Assembly: GCF_009900745.1 (NCBI RefSeq)
Contig: NZ_WXVU01000018.1
Location: 1-64,000 of the forward strand
Direction: 5' to 3'
Source: Chryseobacterium sp. c4a
GTDB taxonomy: Bacteria; Bacteroidota; Bacteroidia; Flavobacteriales; Weeksellaceae
Length of the DNA stretch: 64,000 bases
A program made the position numbers and the translations under genes. The stretch's first letter is position 1, and the number at the start of each line of letters is the position of its first letter. Of the stretch, positions 56,008 through 64,000 are shown piece by piece. Below the pieces are notes generated by a model that saw only the letters and a list, made by a program, of their open reading frames with translations, did no database searches and was not told the DNA's origin.

Positions 56008-58178
56008 CTCGCCCTCACCTCCTCTTCTGTTTTCTGTACTTCTTTCATCTGAAACTTTGAGCTTCCAAAATTATAACTCAACGAAAAAACAAACCGGCTG
56101 CTGTCCCACCAATGGGTAAAACGATTATCCATAATCTGTTTATGTCTGAACTCCAATTGTTGTTCGTAAGAATCAAAGATGTTATTAAATCCTATTTTGG
56201 TATTGAGTTTATTATCCAACCATGATTTTTGAACTGATAGATCTACCATATATCTTGGCTTAATAATATAAAGGCTGTTCCCTGTTTTGGATTCATAACT
56301 TGTAAATAGGTTTATTGTATATCCTTTGGGAAGGGAAAAAACCTGATTTAATCTCATTTCATAGCTATAAATATTTAAAGCAAAAACTTCATCCAAATAG
56401 GGCATAAATTCATAATTATAATATCCGGCAATCTGGCTAGTTATATTCCACCATTTTGTAATTTTCATTGGAAAGCTGGTTTCAACAATGGCAAAATTGC
56501 GATAAGGAAGATTTGTTCCAAGATATTCAAGAACATTTGTTTTGGGATTATACAAAGGATAGCGGGTCATTACTTCTTTCTCTTTTCCAATGGTAAAGCT
56601 TGTCATCCAATTTTTGTATCGAAAAGCGGCTTTAATCTGACTGGTAAAAGAGGGCTGCAAATAAGGATTTCCTATCCAGTAATTTAACGGACTGAAATAA
56701 TATCGGAATGGATTGAGCTGTGAAAATACAGGTCTTGTCATTTTCCTGCTGTAAGAAAGAGAGAGGTCGCTCGATTTACTGAACGTATAATTGACACTTA
56801 AAGATGGTAGCCATTCCAGATAGTTTCTTTTCACCAAAGAATCAACTGTAACAGCATCAGAAGTACTCATAGTCTCTTCAAGTCTTAATCCTGCATTGAT
56901 CTTGAAGTCTCCAAACTTTTGGCTATAGGTTAAATATCCTGCCCATATTCTTTCTTTATAGGAAAACATATTGCTTCTTATCGGATCAAAAACAAACTTA
57001 TTCCCTGATGATAAGGTATCATATCTGATATTATTACGAGTATCTGAGCTGCTATATTTAATTCCAGCACCAATATCCGCATTACCAATTTTCTGTGAGA
57101 TATCTGCCTGAACAATATAGATGTTAATTTTATTTAGAAGATCCGATTTCCAATAGGATAAAAGACCTGCTGTTCCTTTATCTTTATTGATGAAATCATC
57201 CTGTTGTTTATTTTTGATCGACAGGTAATTTCCTGAAGCATTAAGTTTAAATCCTTTATTTTGAAAAGAGTAATCAACTGTTACGCCATAGTTATCCTGT
57301 TTATATTCTGAAGGATTTTCACTGGTAGTATTAAAAACTTCCTGAGTTTCGCTTTTATCAGTAGCATAAAGTGATCCGTTGCGGATACGGCTATTGCTTC
57401 TAAAATTTCCTCTAAGATTGAACCCTAATTTATTTTTATAATTTAATTTAAAATCTGCTCCAGTCTGAAGGCTATAGACTTTTCCATACTCTTTCTGATA
57501 GGTATTAGTCTTCATAATATCAGTATTCGCCAAGTGTTGCAAGGCATGATATCTATATATTGAAACTCCATCATTAAGTCCTGCCTGAAGATGGTATGTT
57601 ACTTTTCTTGTGTTGTAAGAGAGACTCAATGTATTTTCCTTATAATTGAATCGGTTTACATATATATTCCCGTTATAGCTCCCTTTCCAGCCAATATTAG
57701 TATTCTTTCTTAATCTGATATCAATAACTCCTTTAAATTCGGCATCATATTTTGAGGAAGGATTGGTATTCACTTCTAAAGACTCTACCATTTCGGGAGT
57801 AAGAGATTGTAGATAAGCCTGTAATTCCTGGCTTCCCATTACTACTTGCTTTCCATCAATAAAAACGGCTGGTGTAATTCTTCCCCCAATATAAATTCCA
57901 CCTTCCTGATCTACGGTAACGCCAGGTGTCTTTCTTAATACATCAAGAAGATGGGTAGACGTTTTAAAGTCTTTATTTCCGGAAACCGCCATCACCAGAT
58001 TTCCATCATTCAGTTTTACATTTTTAGGGGCAGCCTGAATAATTACTTCAGAAATACTCGTGGTAGAAGCTTTAGAATCAGACAGAGAATCTGAAACTTT
58101 TCGAGAAGTAACTTTCTGTGCTTTTCCGAAAAATGAAAGAAACAATACTAGCAACAGGAGCCATAGTTTGATCATCAT
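56004..58178 (-). CDS. TonB-type outer-membrane beta-barrel receptor
   Basis: A 724-residue protein. Signal peptide ends FFGKAQ (residue 20). It has a TonB-box-like IIQAAPKNVKL, a plug (about 50-155: TSTHLLDVLRKTPGVTVDQEGGIYIGGRI, KQVVMGSQELQAYLQSL, EVNTNPSSKYDAEFKG) and a large barrel ending FSLSYNFGSSKF. It is of the outer-membrane-receptor family; ligand unknown. It is only distantly like the 39-43 kb pair. It follows the AraC-type regulator by 80 nt on the same strand. Confidence 0.88.
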   Translation of the reverse strand: MMIKLWLLLLVLFLSFFGKAQKVTSRKVSDSLSDSKASTTSISEVIIQAAPKNVKLNDGNLVMAVSGNKDFKTSTHLLDVLRKTPGVTVDQEGGIYIGGRITPAVFIDGKQVVMGSQELQAYLQSLTPEMVESLEVNTNPSSKYDAEFKGVIDIRLRKNTNIGWKGSYNGNIYVNRFNYKENTLSLSYNTRKVTYHLQAGLNDGVSIYRYHALQHLANTDIMKTNTYQKEYGKVYSLQTGADFKLNYKNKLGFNLRGNFRSNSRIRNGSLYATDKSETQEVFNTTSENPSEYKQDNYGVTVDYSFQNKGFKLNASGNYLSIKNKQQDDFINKDKGTAGLLSYWKSDLLNKINIYIVQADISQKIGNADIGAGIKYSSSDTRNNIRYDTLSSGNKFVFDPIRSNMFSYKERIWAGYLTYSQKFGDFKINAGLRLEETMSTSDAVTVDSLVKRNYLEWLPSLSVNYTFSKSSDLSLSYSRKMTRPVFSQLNPFRYYFSPLNYWIGNPYLQPSFTSQIKAAFRYKNWMTSFTIGKEKEVMTRYPLYNPKTNVLEYLGTNLPYRNFAIVETSFPMKITKWWNITSQIAGYYNYEFMPYLDEVFALNIYSYEMRLNQVFSLPKGYTINLFTSYESKTGNSLYIIKPRYMVDLSVQKSWLDNKLNTKIGFNNIFDSYEQQLEFRHKQIMDNRFTHWWDSSRFVFSLSYNFGSSKFQMKEVQKTEEEVRAR

Positions 58179-58199
58179 AAATTTTAAATTTTATGTGAT

Positions 58200-58207
58200 C
58201 AAAAGTA
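58200..58207 (-). promoter_or_regulatory. -7 box of the barrel gene
   Basis: TACTTTTG on the minus strand, exact TAnnTTTG, 21 nt before the first ATG. Confidence 0.4.
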
Positions 58208-58258
58208 TCGGCTTATCGTAAAAATCAGGTTTTAGAATTAAAATTCCGCAGTACGAAA

Positions 58259-59323
58259 TTATAAATTTGAACTCTGAAACCTAGGCCCAGTAAGCGTTTG
58301 CGACTGTTTGTATAAAAGAGGTGTAGTGTTCTTAATTTTTTTGAATGTTGAAAAGAAAGTAGACTTAGAATTGAATCCCACTTCATAACCGATTTCTTCA
58401 ATTTTTAAATAAGACCCGTTTTCTATTTTTTCACAGGCTTCATTGATCCTGTATTCATTAATGTAGATGGAAAAACTTTTTTCGAGATTATCATTCAGCA
58501 ATTGAGAAAGCTGATGGGCAGACATATTCATTCTGGAAGCAAGGTCATTCAGTTTAAGATTTGGGTTTTTATAGAGTTCTTCAGTATTCATCAATCTTTC
58601 TAATCTTGAAACAAAGTTATCTGCCTGCTCTTCCGAGATCTTTTTATTGGAATATCTATTACCGGGATCTTTTACGGAAATCTGCTGATCTTTTTTATTG
58701 ATTAAAATTAAAAAATTAGCATACAGAACGAATGAAAAAACCAGACTTCCCCCAGCACAATAGATCTGTATCCAACCTGTAGAGATCAGTTGGTAAGTCA
58801 AAAAGATAATCACATTACTGATCAGAACCGGAAGAACAAATCTGTTACCTTTTGCAATATTCTGCTTAGAAAAAATATAATACTGATAAACCGTCAGACA
58901 AATAAATACTGACCAAACGGTATAAATAAAAGTTCCAATATAACGATCCCAAATCACTGGAAAGAACAGGTAAAGCAAACCGACAATTCCTAAAATTACG
59001 GTCAGGGTTCCAAATATCTTACGGCAGCTTTTCCAATTAAAATGTTCTTGCTGAAATGATGACTTAATGTAATAATATAAAGCTGGCCCTGTAAAAAACA
59101 ACGCAGCTAGTCCCAAATATGGAATCAGTCTTGGCAGATCGGGGTAAAAGTAAATACATACTGAAATTCCCACCCTTAAGCTTAACATGAGTAACAGAAA
59201 TCCAAGGAAAAAATCAGGGATATATTTCAGTTTTTTAACAAACAGCAGATAAATACCGAGCAGTAGCCCATTAAAGGCTCCTACTGCACTGAAAAAAAAT
59301 AACATCTGTTGTCCGAAAGTCAT
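58259..59323 (-). CDS. AraC-family regulator with membrane-embedded N-terminus
   Basis: A 354-residue protein with about seven membrane segments (residues 5-215) and a C-terminal AraC-type DNA-binding domain with two helix-turn-helix motifs (NLKLNDLASRMNMSAHQLSQLLN; IEEIGYEVGFNSKSTFFSTFKK). This type of membrane regulator is common in Bacteroidetes and likely senses something in the membrane or outside. The start at 59323 (MTFGQQMLFFF) is chosen; GTG at 59374 and ATG at 59350 are possible. It probably controls the barrel gene just downstream. Confidence 0.87.
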   Translation of the reverse strand: MTFGQQMLFFFSAVGAFNGLLLGIYLLFVKKLKYIPDFFLGFLLLMLSLRVGISVCIYFYPDLPRLIPYLGLAALFFTGPALYYYIKSSFQQEHFNWKSCRKIFGTLTVILGIVGLLYLFFPVIWDRYIGTFIYTVWSVFICLTVYQYYIFSKQNIAKGNRFVLPVLISNVIIFLTYQLISTGWIQIYCAGGSLVFSFVLYANFLILINKKDQQISVKDPGNRYSNKKISEEQADNFVSRLERLMNTEELYKNPNLKLNDLASRMNMSAHQLSQLLNDNLEKSFSIYINEYRINEACEKIENGSYLKIEEIGYEVGFNSKSTFFSTFKKIKNTTPLLYKQSQTLTGPRFQSSNL

Positions 59324-59507
59324 GGCTTTATGTATTTTAGTTTTAAACATCAATCTCACCAATAAGGCTATCACCTCTCTAATTTCTTCATTACAGAAGA
59401 AAACTCCGATCTATTTCATCAAGAAATATCAGCTTTGTGGTTAAAATGTTGTTTAGAGTAAATTTAATAAATTATTGAATTGAATTTCAGATAGATGAAC
59501 GTTTTTT

Positions 59508-59574
59508 TAGGTTTTGGCTAAAGCCAATAGAATTTTTGTTTATTTCTAAACGGGCTAAAGCCCGTTTCTATTGA
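59508..59574. repeat. Dispersed double palindrome, copy 2 (element A)
   Basis: TTTTGGCTAAAGCCAA followed by the 27-nt block (59548-59574) that is identical to 214-240. Part of the 492-nt gene-free interval 59375-59866, which also holds two DnaA-box-like sites and element B. Confidence 0.8.
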
Positions 59575-59585
59575 ATAATATATAC

Positions 59586-59606
59586 TGTGGATAACTTTGT
59601 GGATAA
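59586..59606. other. Pair of DnaA-box-like 9-mers
   Basis: TGTGGATAA at 59586-59594 and again at 59598-59606, the exact complement of TTATCCACA, in the same orientation, 12 nt apart and in AT-rich sequence. No dnaA, gidA or other origin-linked gene is near, so an origin is not claimed. Confidence 0.4.
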
Positions 59607-59718
59607 CGTTATTTGAATCTATATTAGATAATAAAGTTAGAATATAGACAGCAGTAAAAAACTATAATGGGAATGGTCATATTGATCACCAATTATTCAT
59701 TATGATCAACCATAATCT

Positions 59719-59805
59719 TAGCCCCGATAGAAACGGCTACCCCACAGCAGGTTTTGGACAGCATGGGCGCGAGGAGTAAAAGTGGATAGCGGGAAACTGC
59801 TCCTA
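59719..59805. repeat. Dispersed intergenic element, copy 2 (element B)
   Basis: TAGCCCCGATAGAAACGG, TACCCCACAGCA, GGGCGCGAGGAGTA, GTGGATAGCGGGA and CTCC in the same order as at 429-543, with a shorter middle. In both places it lies about 145-190 nt after element A. Confidence 0.75.
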
Positions 59806-59810
59806 ATCAT

Positions 59811-59846
59811 TAAAAACAAAAAATCCCAAAGCAAGCCTTGGGATTT
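59811..59846 (-). terminator. Terminator of gltA
   Basis: AAATCCCAA / TTGGGATTT stem, then TTTTTTGTTTTT on the minus strand, 20 nt past the stop codon. Confidence 0.85.
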
Positions 59847-59866
59847 TGATATGGTATAAGCAAATA

Positions 59867-61153
59867 TTATCTGCTTGCGATATCGATATAGTTTCTTTCC
59901 TGAGCACCTTGGTAAACCTGTCTTGGTCTTCCGATTGGGTCTCCTTTCAATCTCATTTCTTTCCATTGAGAGATCCATCCTGGTAGTCTTCCTAATGCAA
60001 ACATTACTGTAAACATTTCTGTAGGAATTCCTAATGCTCTGTAGATGATTCCTGAATAGAAGTCTACGTTTGGATATAGTTTTCTTTCTACGAAGTACTC
60101 ATCCTCAAGTGCTACTCTTTCTAACTGCATTGCAATGTCCAGCGCTTTATCTTGGATACCTAATGCTTTAAGGATATCGTCAGCAGCTTTCTTGATGATT
60201 TTTGCTCTTGGGTCGAAGTTTTTGTATACTCTGTGTCCGAATCCCATTAGACGGAAGCTATCTCCTTTATCTTTAGCTTTAGCCACATATTTAGATACGT
60301 CACCACCATCTTTCTCGATAAGCTCAAGCATTTCGATTACAGCTTGATTAGCACCACCGTGAAGTGGCCCCCAAAGTGCAGATACCCCAGCAGAGATAGA
60401 AGCGAAAAGACCTGTGTGAGCAGAACCTACCATTCTTACTGTAGAAGTAGAACAGTTTTGCTCGTGGTCAGCGTGAAGGATTAATAATTTATCTAATGCA
60501 TTTACTACTACCGGATCGATTTCGAAATCAGCGTTTGGTAATCTGAATGCCATTTTGTAGAAGTTTTCTACATAGCTTAGGTTGTTATCACCGTGGTTTA
60601 ATGGTAAACCTTGAGTTTTTCTGTACGTCCAAGCACAAAGGTGAGAGAACTTAGCGATCATTAGCTCAGCAGCGTGATCCATTTCTTCTTTAGAGTTTAC
60701 GTTAACAGCTTTCGGGTTGAATGCTGTTAAAGCAGAAGTCATAGAAGAAAGAACTCCCATAGGGTGAGCAGAACGAGGAAAAACATCAATGATCTTTTTC
60801 ATCTCATCTGCGATGAAGTTATATTTTTTAATGTTGTTGTCGAAAGAAGTAAATTGATCCTGAGTAGGTAATTCTCCATGTAATAAAAGATACATTACTT
60901 CTGTGAAGTTAGATTTCTCAGCAATTTGCTCGATTGGATAACCTCTGTAGAATAATTCTCCTTTATCTCCGTCTAAGTAAGTGATGTCGCTAATAGTAGC
61001 TCCTGTATTTTTGTAACCTAAATCCAGAGTGATCAAACCTGTCTGGTCTCTTAATTTCGAAATATCAATCCCTCTGTCTCCGATAGTACTATCCATGATT
61101 GGATATTCATATGAATTACCGTCGTAATTCAATATTACTTTGTTGTCTGACAT
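59867..61153 (-). CDS. gltA: Citrate synthase
   Basis: Condenses acetyl-CoA and oxaloacetate to citrate, entry step of the TCA cycle. 428 residues, the usual size for the long (type II-like) hexameric bacterial enzyme. Catalytic segments: LHADHEQNCSTSTVRMVGSA (His), GPLHGGANQAVIEML and MGFGHRVYKNFDPRAK (His); the last Asp lies in the VDFYSG region. It starts 85 nt after eno on the same strand, with a terminator in between, so it probably has its own promoter. Confidence 0.97.
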   Translation of the reverse strand: MSDNKVILNYDGNSYEYPIMDSTIGDRGIDISKLRDQTGLITLDLGYKNTGATISDITYLDGDKGELFYRGYPIEQIAEKSNFTEVMYLLLHGELPTQDQFTSFDNNIKKYNFIADEMKKIIDVFPRSAHPMGVLSSMTSALTAFNPKAVNVNSKEEMDHAAELMIAKFSHLCAWTYRKTQGLPLNHGDNNLSYVENFYKMAFRLPNADFEIDPVVVNALDKLLILHADHEQNCSTSTVRMVGSAHTGLFASISAGVSALWGPLHGGANQAVIEMLELIEKDGGDVSKYVAKAKDKGDSFRLMGFGHRVYKNFDPRAKIIKKAADDILKALGIQDKALDIAMQLERVALEDEYFVERKLYPNVDFYSGIIYRALGIPTEMFTVMFALGRLPGWISQWKEMRLKGDPIGRPRQVYQGAQERNYIDIASR

Positions 61154-61194
61154 TATTTATTTATTTTTTTTAAATATACCACTTTCCATAAAAT

Positions 61195-61222
61195 ACGGCA
61201 AACAAAAATTATCGCTTGCCGT
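61195..61222 (-). terminator. Terminator of eno
   Basis: ACGGCAA / TTGCCGT 7-bp stem with a 14-nt loop, then ATTTTAT on the minus strand. Confidence 0.65.
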
Positions 61223-61237
61223 TATTTATAAATTCGA

Positions 61238-62530
61238 TTATCTTTTTATTTTGAATGCTTCTAATCCAGGGAAAATTGCAGTTTCACCTAATGCTTCTTC
61301 AATTCTCAATAACTGGTTGTATTTTGCCATTCTGTCTGATCTTGAAGCTGAACCTGTTTTAATTTGACCACAGTTCATTGCTACTGCTAAATCAGCGATG
61401 GTAGAATCTTCAGTTTCTCCTGATCTGTGAGACATTACTGAAGTGAATTTGTTGTTCTGAGCCATCTGTACTGCTGCCATTGTTTCAGAAAGAGAACCAA
61501 TTTGGTTTACTTTTACAAGGATTGAATTAGCAATTCCTTCTTTTACTCCTCTTGATAATCTGTCAACGTTTGTTACAAATAAATCATCACCTACTAATTG
61601 TACTCTGTCACCGATTTTATCAGTTAACATTTTCCATCCTTCCCAGTCATCTTCCTGCATACCATCTTCGATAGAGATGATTGGATATTTAGCCGCTAAT
61701 TCAGCAAGGTAAGAAACTTGTTCTTCTCTTGATCTGTGTGCTCCTTTATCTCCTTCGAATTTTCTGTAATCGTAAGTTCCGTCTTTGTAGAATTCTGAAG
61801 CTGCACAGTCTAATGCCAACATGATGTCGTCACCTGGCTTATATCCTGCTTTTTCGATTGCCTGAAGCAAAGTATCCAAAGCATCTTCTGTTCCGTTGAA
61901 TGTTGGCGCAAAACCTCCTTCGTCTCCTACTGCTGTAGAAAGACCTCTTCCTTTAAGGATTGATTTAAGGTTGTGGAAAATTTCAGTTCCTTTTCTCAAA
62001 GCGTGAGAGAAAGAATCAGCTTTTACCGGCATGATCATGAATTCCTGGAATGCGATAGGCGCATCAGAGTGAGAACCACCATTGATTACGTTCATCATTG
62101 GAACAGGAAGAGTGTTTGCATTTACTCCACCTACATATTTGTATAGAGGCATTCCAAGTTCAGCAGCAGCAGCTCTTGCTACCGCTAAAGAAACTCCTAG
62201 AATTGCGTTAGCACCAAGATTTCCTTTGTTAGGCGTTCCATCAAGATCAATCATGATCTGATCGATATAGTTTTGTTCAAAAACCGGTTGTCCAACTAAA
62301 TTCTCTGCAATTACTTCTTTTACATTTTCAACAGCTTTCAAAACTCCCTTTCCTTGGTATTCTGAACCTCCGTCACGTAATTCTACAGCCTCATGTTCTC
62401 CTGTAGATGCTCCTGAAGGAACAGCTGCACGACCCATAGCACCGTTTTCTGTAAATACATCTACTTCAATGGTAGGATTACCTCTGGAATCTAAAATTTG
62501 TCTTGCTTCTATGTAAGAAATTGCACTCAT
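61238..62530 (-). CDS. eno: Enolase
   Basis: Turns 2-phosphoglycerate into phosphoenolpyruvate in glycolysis. 430 residues, full length. Motifs: ARQILDSRGNPTIEVD, GASTGEHEAVELRDG (loop), NVINGGSHSDAPIAFQEFMIMP, GDEGGFAP (Glu), SIEDGMQEDDW and VGDDLFVTN (metal Asp and Glu), SHRSGETED and the Lys in ILVKVNQIGSL. Housekeeping gene; its promoter region is at 62553-62593. Confidence 0.98.
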   Translation of the reverse strand: MSAISYIEARQILDSRGNPTIEVDVFTENGAMGRAAVPSGASTGEHEAVELRDGGSEYQGKGVLKAVENVKEVIAENLVGQPVFEQNYIDQIMIDLDGTPNKGNLGANAILGVSLAVARAAAAELGMPLYKYVGGVNANTLPVPMMNVINGGSHSDAPIAFQEFMIMPVKADSFSHALRKGTEIFHNLKSILKGRGLSTAVGDEGGFAPTFNGTEDALDTLLQAIEKAGYKPGDDIMLALDCAASEFYKDGTYDYRKFEGDKGAHRSREEQVSYLAELAAKYPIISIEDGMQEDDWEGWKMLTDKIGDRVQLVGDDLFVTNVDRLSRGVKEGIANSILVKVNQIGSLSETMAAVQMAQNNKFTSVMSHRSGETEDSTIADLAVAMNCGQIKTGSASRSDRMAKYNQLLRIEEALGETAIFPGLEAFKIKR

Positions 62531-62552
62531 TTTTTATTTTTTTTAGTTTAGA

Positions 62553-62593
62553 CAAATTTAATCAAAATTTAACTTTTAGGGGTACTTCATCAA
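62553..62593 (-). promoter_or_regulatory. Possible eno promoter
   Basis: On the minus strand TTG (plus 62591-62593), 19 nt, then TAAATTTTG; a second candidate, TAAATTTG (exact), lies just downstream. Which is used is not clear. Confidence 0.35.
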
Positions 62594-62692
62594 GTTTTTT
62601 TGAAATAATTCGCCGTTAAATTTTAGTTAATTTATATTATGATAAACCGAGCAGTTTCTTTCTTCTTCATTGAATATTTCCCATAAGGAAAA

Positions 62693-62733
62693 TGATATAA
62701 AAAAGCTCCAAGTACTATAAAATACTGGAGCTT
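62693..62733 (-). terminator. Terminator of the small three-gene operon
   Basis: AAGCTCCA / TGGAGCTT stem with an inner AGTA/TACT pair, then TTTTTT on the minus strand, 14 nt past the lipoprotein stop. Confidence 0.8.
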
Positions 62734-62747
62734 ATATTTCTCAATGA

Positions 62748-63305
62748 CTATTTGTTAATATTATACTTTGCTCTTTCCTCTGGTGTGAGAACCCGTAGCG
62801 TTTTTGCCATCTCTTCCTTAGCTTCACTTTCGGCTGTTTTCGCTGCTTCTTTCTGTAAATCTGTGATAGCTTCTACTACAATTTGGAAGCTTTGCCAATA
62901 CAATTCCCCTTTACACTGTGACTCAAAATTGATACAATGTTCTTCCATTCTATATAAAGCATCTCTGAGCATATTAACAGAAGCTGTTCTTTCACCAAGT
63001 TTAGATAGAGTTTCTGTAATTTTAGTGATTTGTTCTAGAGAAACACTCTGCCCTGAAGGCATCTGAGCAGCTAGTTTATTAGTAAGATCGGTAGTGGTGG
63101 CTATGGCTGCATCTGGTTGTACTTCGGATAAAATTTTATTAATTTTTCCTTTTTCGTCAATATTTAAAACGGCTCCTCTTCTCATCGCGTCATATGACAT
63201 TTGATAATTAGAATTTGAGGTTTTTAGCTCTTTCACTATTGCTCGGTGCTGCATATTACAAGAAGCAAGCAAACTTAGAATTAGTAGATAAATAATTGTT
63301 TTCAT
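62748..63305 (-). CDS. Small lipoprotein of unknown function
   Basis: A 185-residue protein. Lipoprotein signal MKTIIYLLILSLLASC with Cys 16. The rest is mostly helical and charged (Glu/Lys-rich C-terminal helix, about 130-180), with two further cysteines (CINFESQC). No family is recognised. Its ATG overlaps the stop of the preceding gene (ATGA). Confidence 0.75.
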   Translation of the reverse strand: MKTIIYLLILSLLASCNMQHRAIVKELKTSNSNYQMSYDAMRRGAVLNIDEKGKINKILSEVQPDAAIATTTDLTNKLAAQMPSGQSVSLEQITKITETLSKLGERTASVNMLRDALYRMEEHCINFESQCKGELYWQSFQIVVEAITDLQKEAAKTAESEAKEEMAKTLRVLTPEERAKYNINK

Positions 63306-63508
63306 AATGTTTTATAATTAAATACTGAATGGGTGGTTGAATCGAATTTTGAGCTCCCATGAGCCAATACAAGTGCAATCGCTGTAAAAGCGTTAAAACT
63401 TAAGTTTTCCAAAACTTCAGCCTCTCCATCTTCAAGTTTTAAAACAATCTTACCTCTTGAGGATGTAGTATTCCAATCTAAAATGTAATATTCAATAATG
63501 GTTTCCAT
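63302..63508 (-). CDS. Small hypothetical protein
   Basis: A 68-residue, mostly beta-type protein (METIIEYYILDWNTTSSRGKI onward, shown in part) with no signal, membrane segment or catalytic motif. Its stop overlaps the lipoprotein start by 4 nt, and it starts 17 nt after the upstream gene, so these three are one operon. The short beta-rich form could be a binding module; that is only a guess. Confidence 0.65.
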   Translation of the reverse strand: METIIEYYILDWNTTSSRGKIVLKLEDGEAEVLENLSFNAFTAIALVLAHGSSKFDSTTHSVFNYKTL

Positions 63509-63525
63509 GATAATTATTTTAATGG

Positions 63526-63852
63526 TTATTTTCTAGGGGAAGGAGATAAAAGGCCGGCTAAAGCACCAATGGCTCCTGATGAAATGGTGGCAAAGATGGT
63601 TACCAACTGACTGTCTGGTTCGCCCTCACTCCAAAAGGAAAGAAGGATGAGCCCTGCAATAATGGCTATAATAGCCAATCCAAGCATAATCACAATAATC
63701 CTGTAGATCCAATAATCTGTTTCTTTTGGATTTCTTATTTCCACATTTTTAATGGCCTCTACAGGATTGCTTCTAAACTTCTCCTGAAGATCTGCATTGT
63801 TCTTCAAGGCTTCCTGTAAATCTTCAATACTGTCGTTAATTAAAGTTTTCAT
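63526..63852 (-). CDS. Small two-segment membrane protein
   Basis: A 108-residue protein: a charged amphipathic N-terminus (about 1-45, SIEDLQEALKNNADLQEKF) and two membrane segments (about 50-72 and 82-104) with a short acidic loop FWSEGEPDSQL. The start MKTLIND at 63852 (ATG) is preferred over the TTG at 63861. First gene of the operon. The N-terminal DLQEALKNNADLQEKFRSNP resembles regulatory or leader-like helices, but no family is recognised. Confidence 0.7.
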   Translation of the reverse strand: MKTLINDSIEDLQEALKNNADLQEKFRSNPVEAIKNVEIRNPKETDYWIYRIIVIMLGLAIIAIIAGLILLSFWSEGEPDSQLVTIFATISSGAIGALAGLLSPSPRK

Positions 63853-63931
63853 ATCGGTCAAGTTTTATTACATCAAAGTTCCCTCTAAAAAACATATCTG
63901 TCAATTACACAAAAGGGTGATTATACAAGCA

Positions 63932-63960
63932 AAACAGCACCATTAGAAATGGTGCTGTTT
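63932..63960 (-). terminator. Hairpin near the right edge
   Basis: AAACAGCACCATT-AGA-AATGGTGCTGTTT, a perfect 13-bp stem. On the minus strand it is followed by TTTTGCTTG, so it may end a minus-strand gene that lies outside the window. The direction is uncertain. Confidence 0.5.
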
Positions 63961-64000
63961 ATAAAATTGATGATAATAACTAGAGTATTATTTCAAAAGT

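Noticed and set aside
1..64000. CRISPR arrays, tRNA or rRNA genes, insertion sequences, phage genes
   Set aside because: No direct-repeat/spacer pattern, cloverleaf or transposase-like reading frame was recognised. The heptamer array has no spacers.

Overview
The window looks like a stretch of chromosome from a low-GC flavobacterium of the Chryseobacterium/Elizabethkingia type (Weeksellaceae). The grounds are: upstream regions with the Bacteroidetes promoter pattern (TTG, about 19 nt, TAnnTTTG); a surface protein with a type IX secretion C-terminal domain; SusC-like/outer-membrane beta-barrel proteins; an RDD/SpoIIM/DUF4129/DUF4350/MoxR/DUF58 membrane cluster; and short GG-leader peptides of the kind seen in Chryseobacterium. 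No rRNA, tRNA, CRISPR, transposase or phage gene was found. The species call is an inference from gene content only.

Layout. 1-740: gene-free, with a 12-unit heptamer array and dispersed palindromic repeats that recur at 59.5-59.8 kb. 0.7-5 kb: cysS, a DinB-like protein, folE and an acetyltransferase-like protein. 5-14.9 kb: one methionine operon on the minus strand, opened by a TAnnTTTG promoter and a clear SAM-I riboswitch (14778-14881). Its order is metX-like, ACT-homoserine dehydrogenase, PLP sulfhydrylase, N-terminal half of MetH, fatty acid desaturase, C-terminal half of MetH, metF. 15-20.3 kb: a large GH63-like glycosidase and a leucine-rich T9SS surface protein. 20.4-28.1 kb: OsmC, then the DUF58/MoxR/DUF4350/DUF4129/membrane/SpoIIM cluster, divergent from an RDD protein. 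28.1-38.9 kb: mostly housekeeping genes (GNAT, glycosyltransferase, metallophosphatase, YebC, OmpA, SmpB, ABC-F, M48 protease, RecJ, NadD, DUF3817).

39-46.4 kb: two tandem paralogous outer-membrane barrels, an esterase lipoprotein and a GH43 glycosidase. 46.4-55.1 kb: a minus-strand cluster with SpeD (AdoMet decarboxylase), a zinc-ribbon DUF4178 membrane protein, a 63-aa membrane protein, a one-unit DUF350 protein, a membrane-embedded spermidine-synthase-like protein, a FAD amine-oxidase-like protein and a histidine-bearing multi-pass membrane protein; two amidinohydrolase-family genes lie just upstream. A decayed copy of the last gene's 3' end lies next to it. 55.3-56.0 kb: two small tandem genes for GG-leader, six-cysteine peptides that are easy to miss. 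56-59.4 kb: a TonB-type barrel with a membrane AraC regulator. 59.9-62.5 kb: gltA and eno. 62.7-63.9 kb: three small genes of unknown function.

The two best candidates for undescribed biology are the membrane polyamine-type cluster (46.7-53.1 kb) and the pair of cysteine-rich peptides (55.35-55.97 kb). The coordinated loss of one ATP site in the ABC-F protein and the desaturase embedded in a split-metH, SAM-riboswitch operon are also worth a look.
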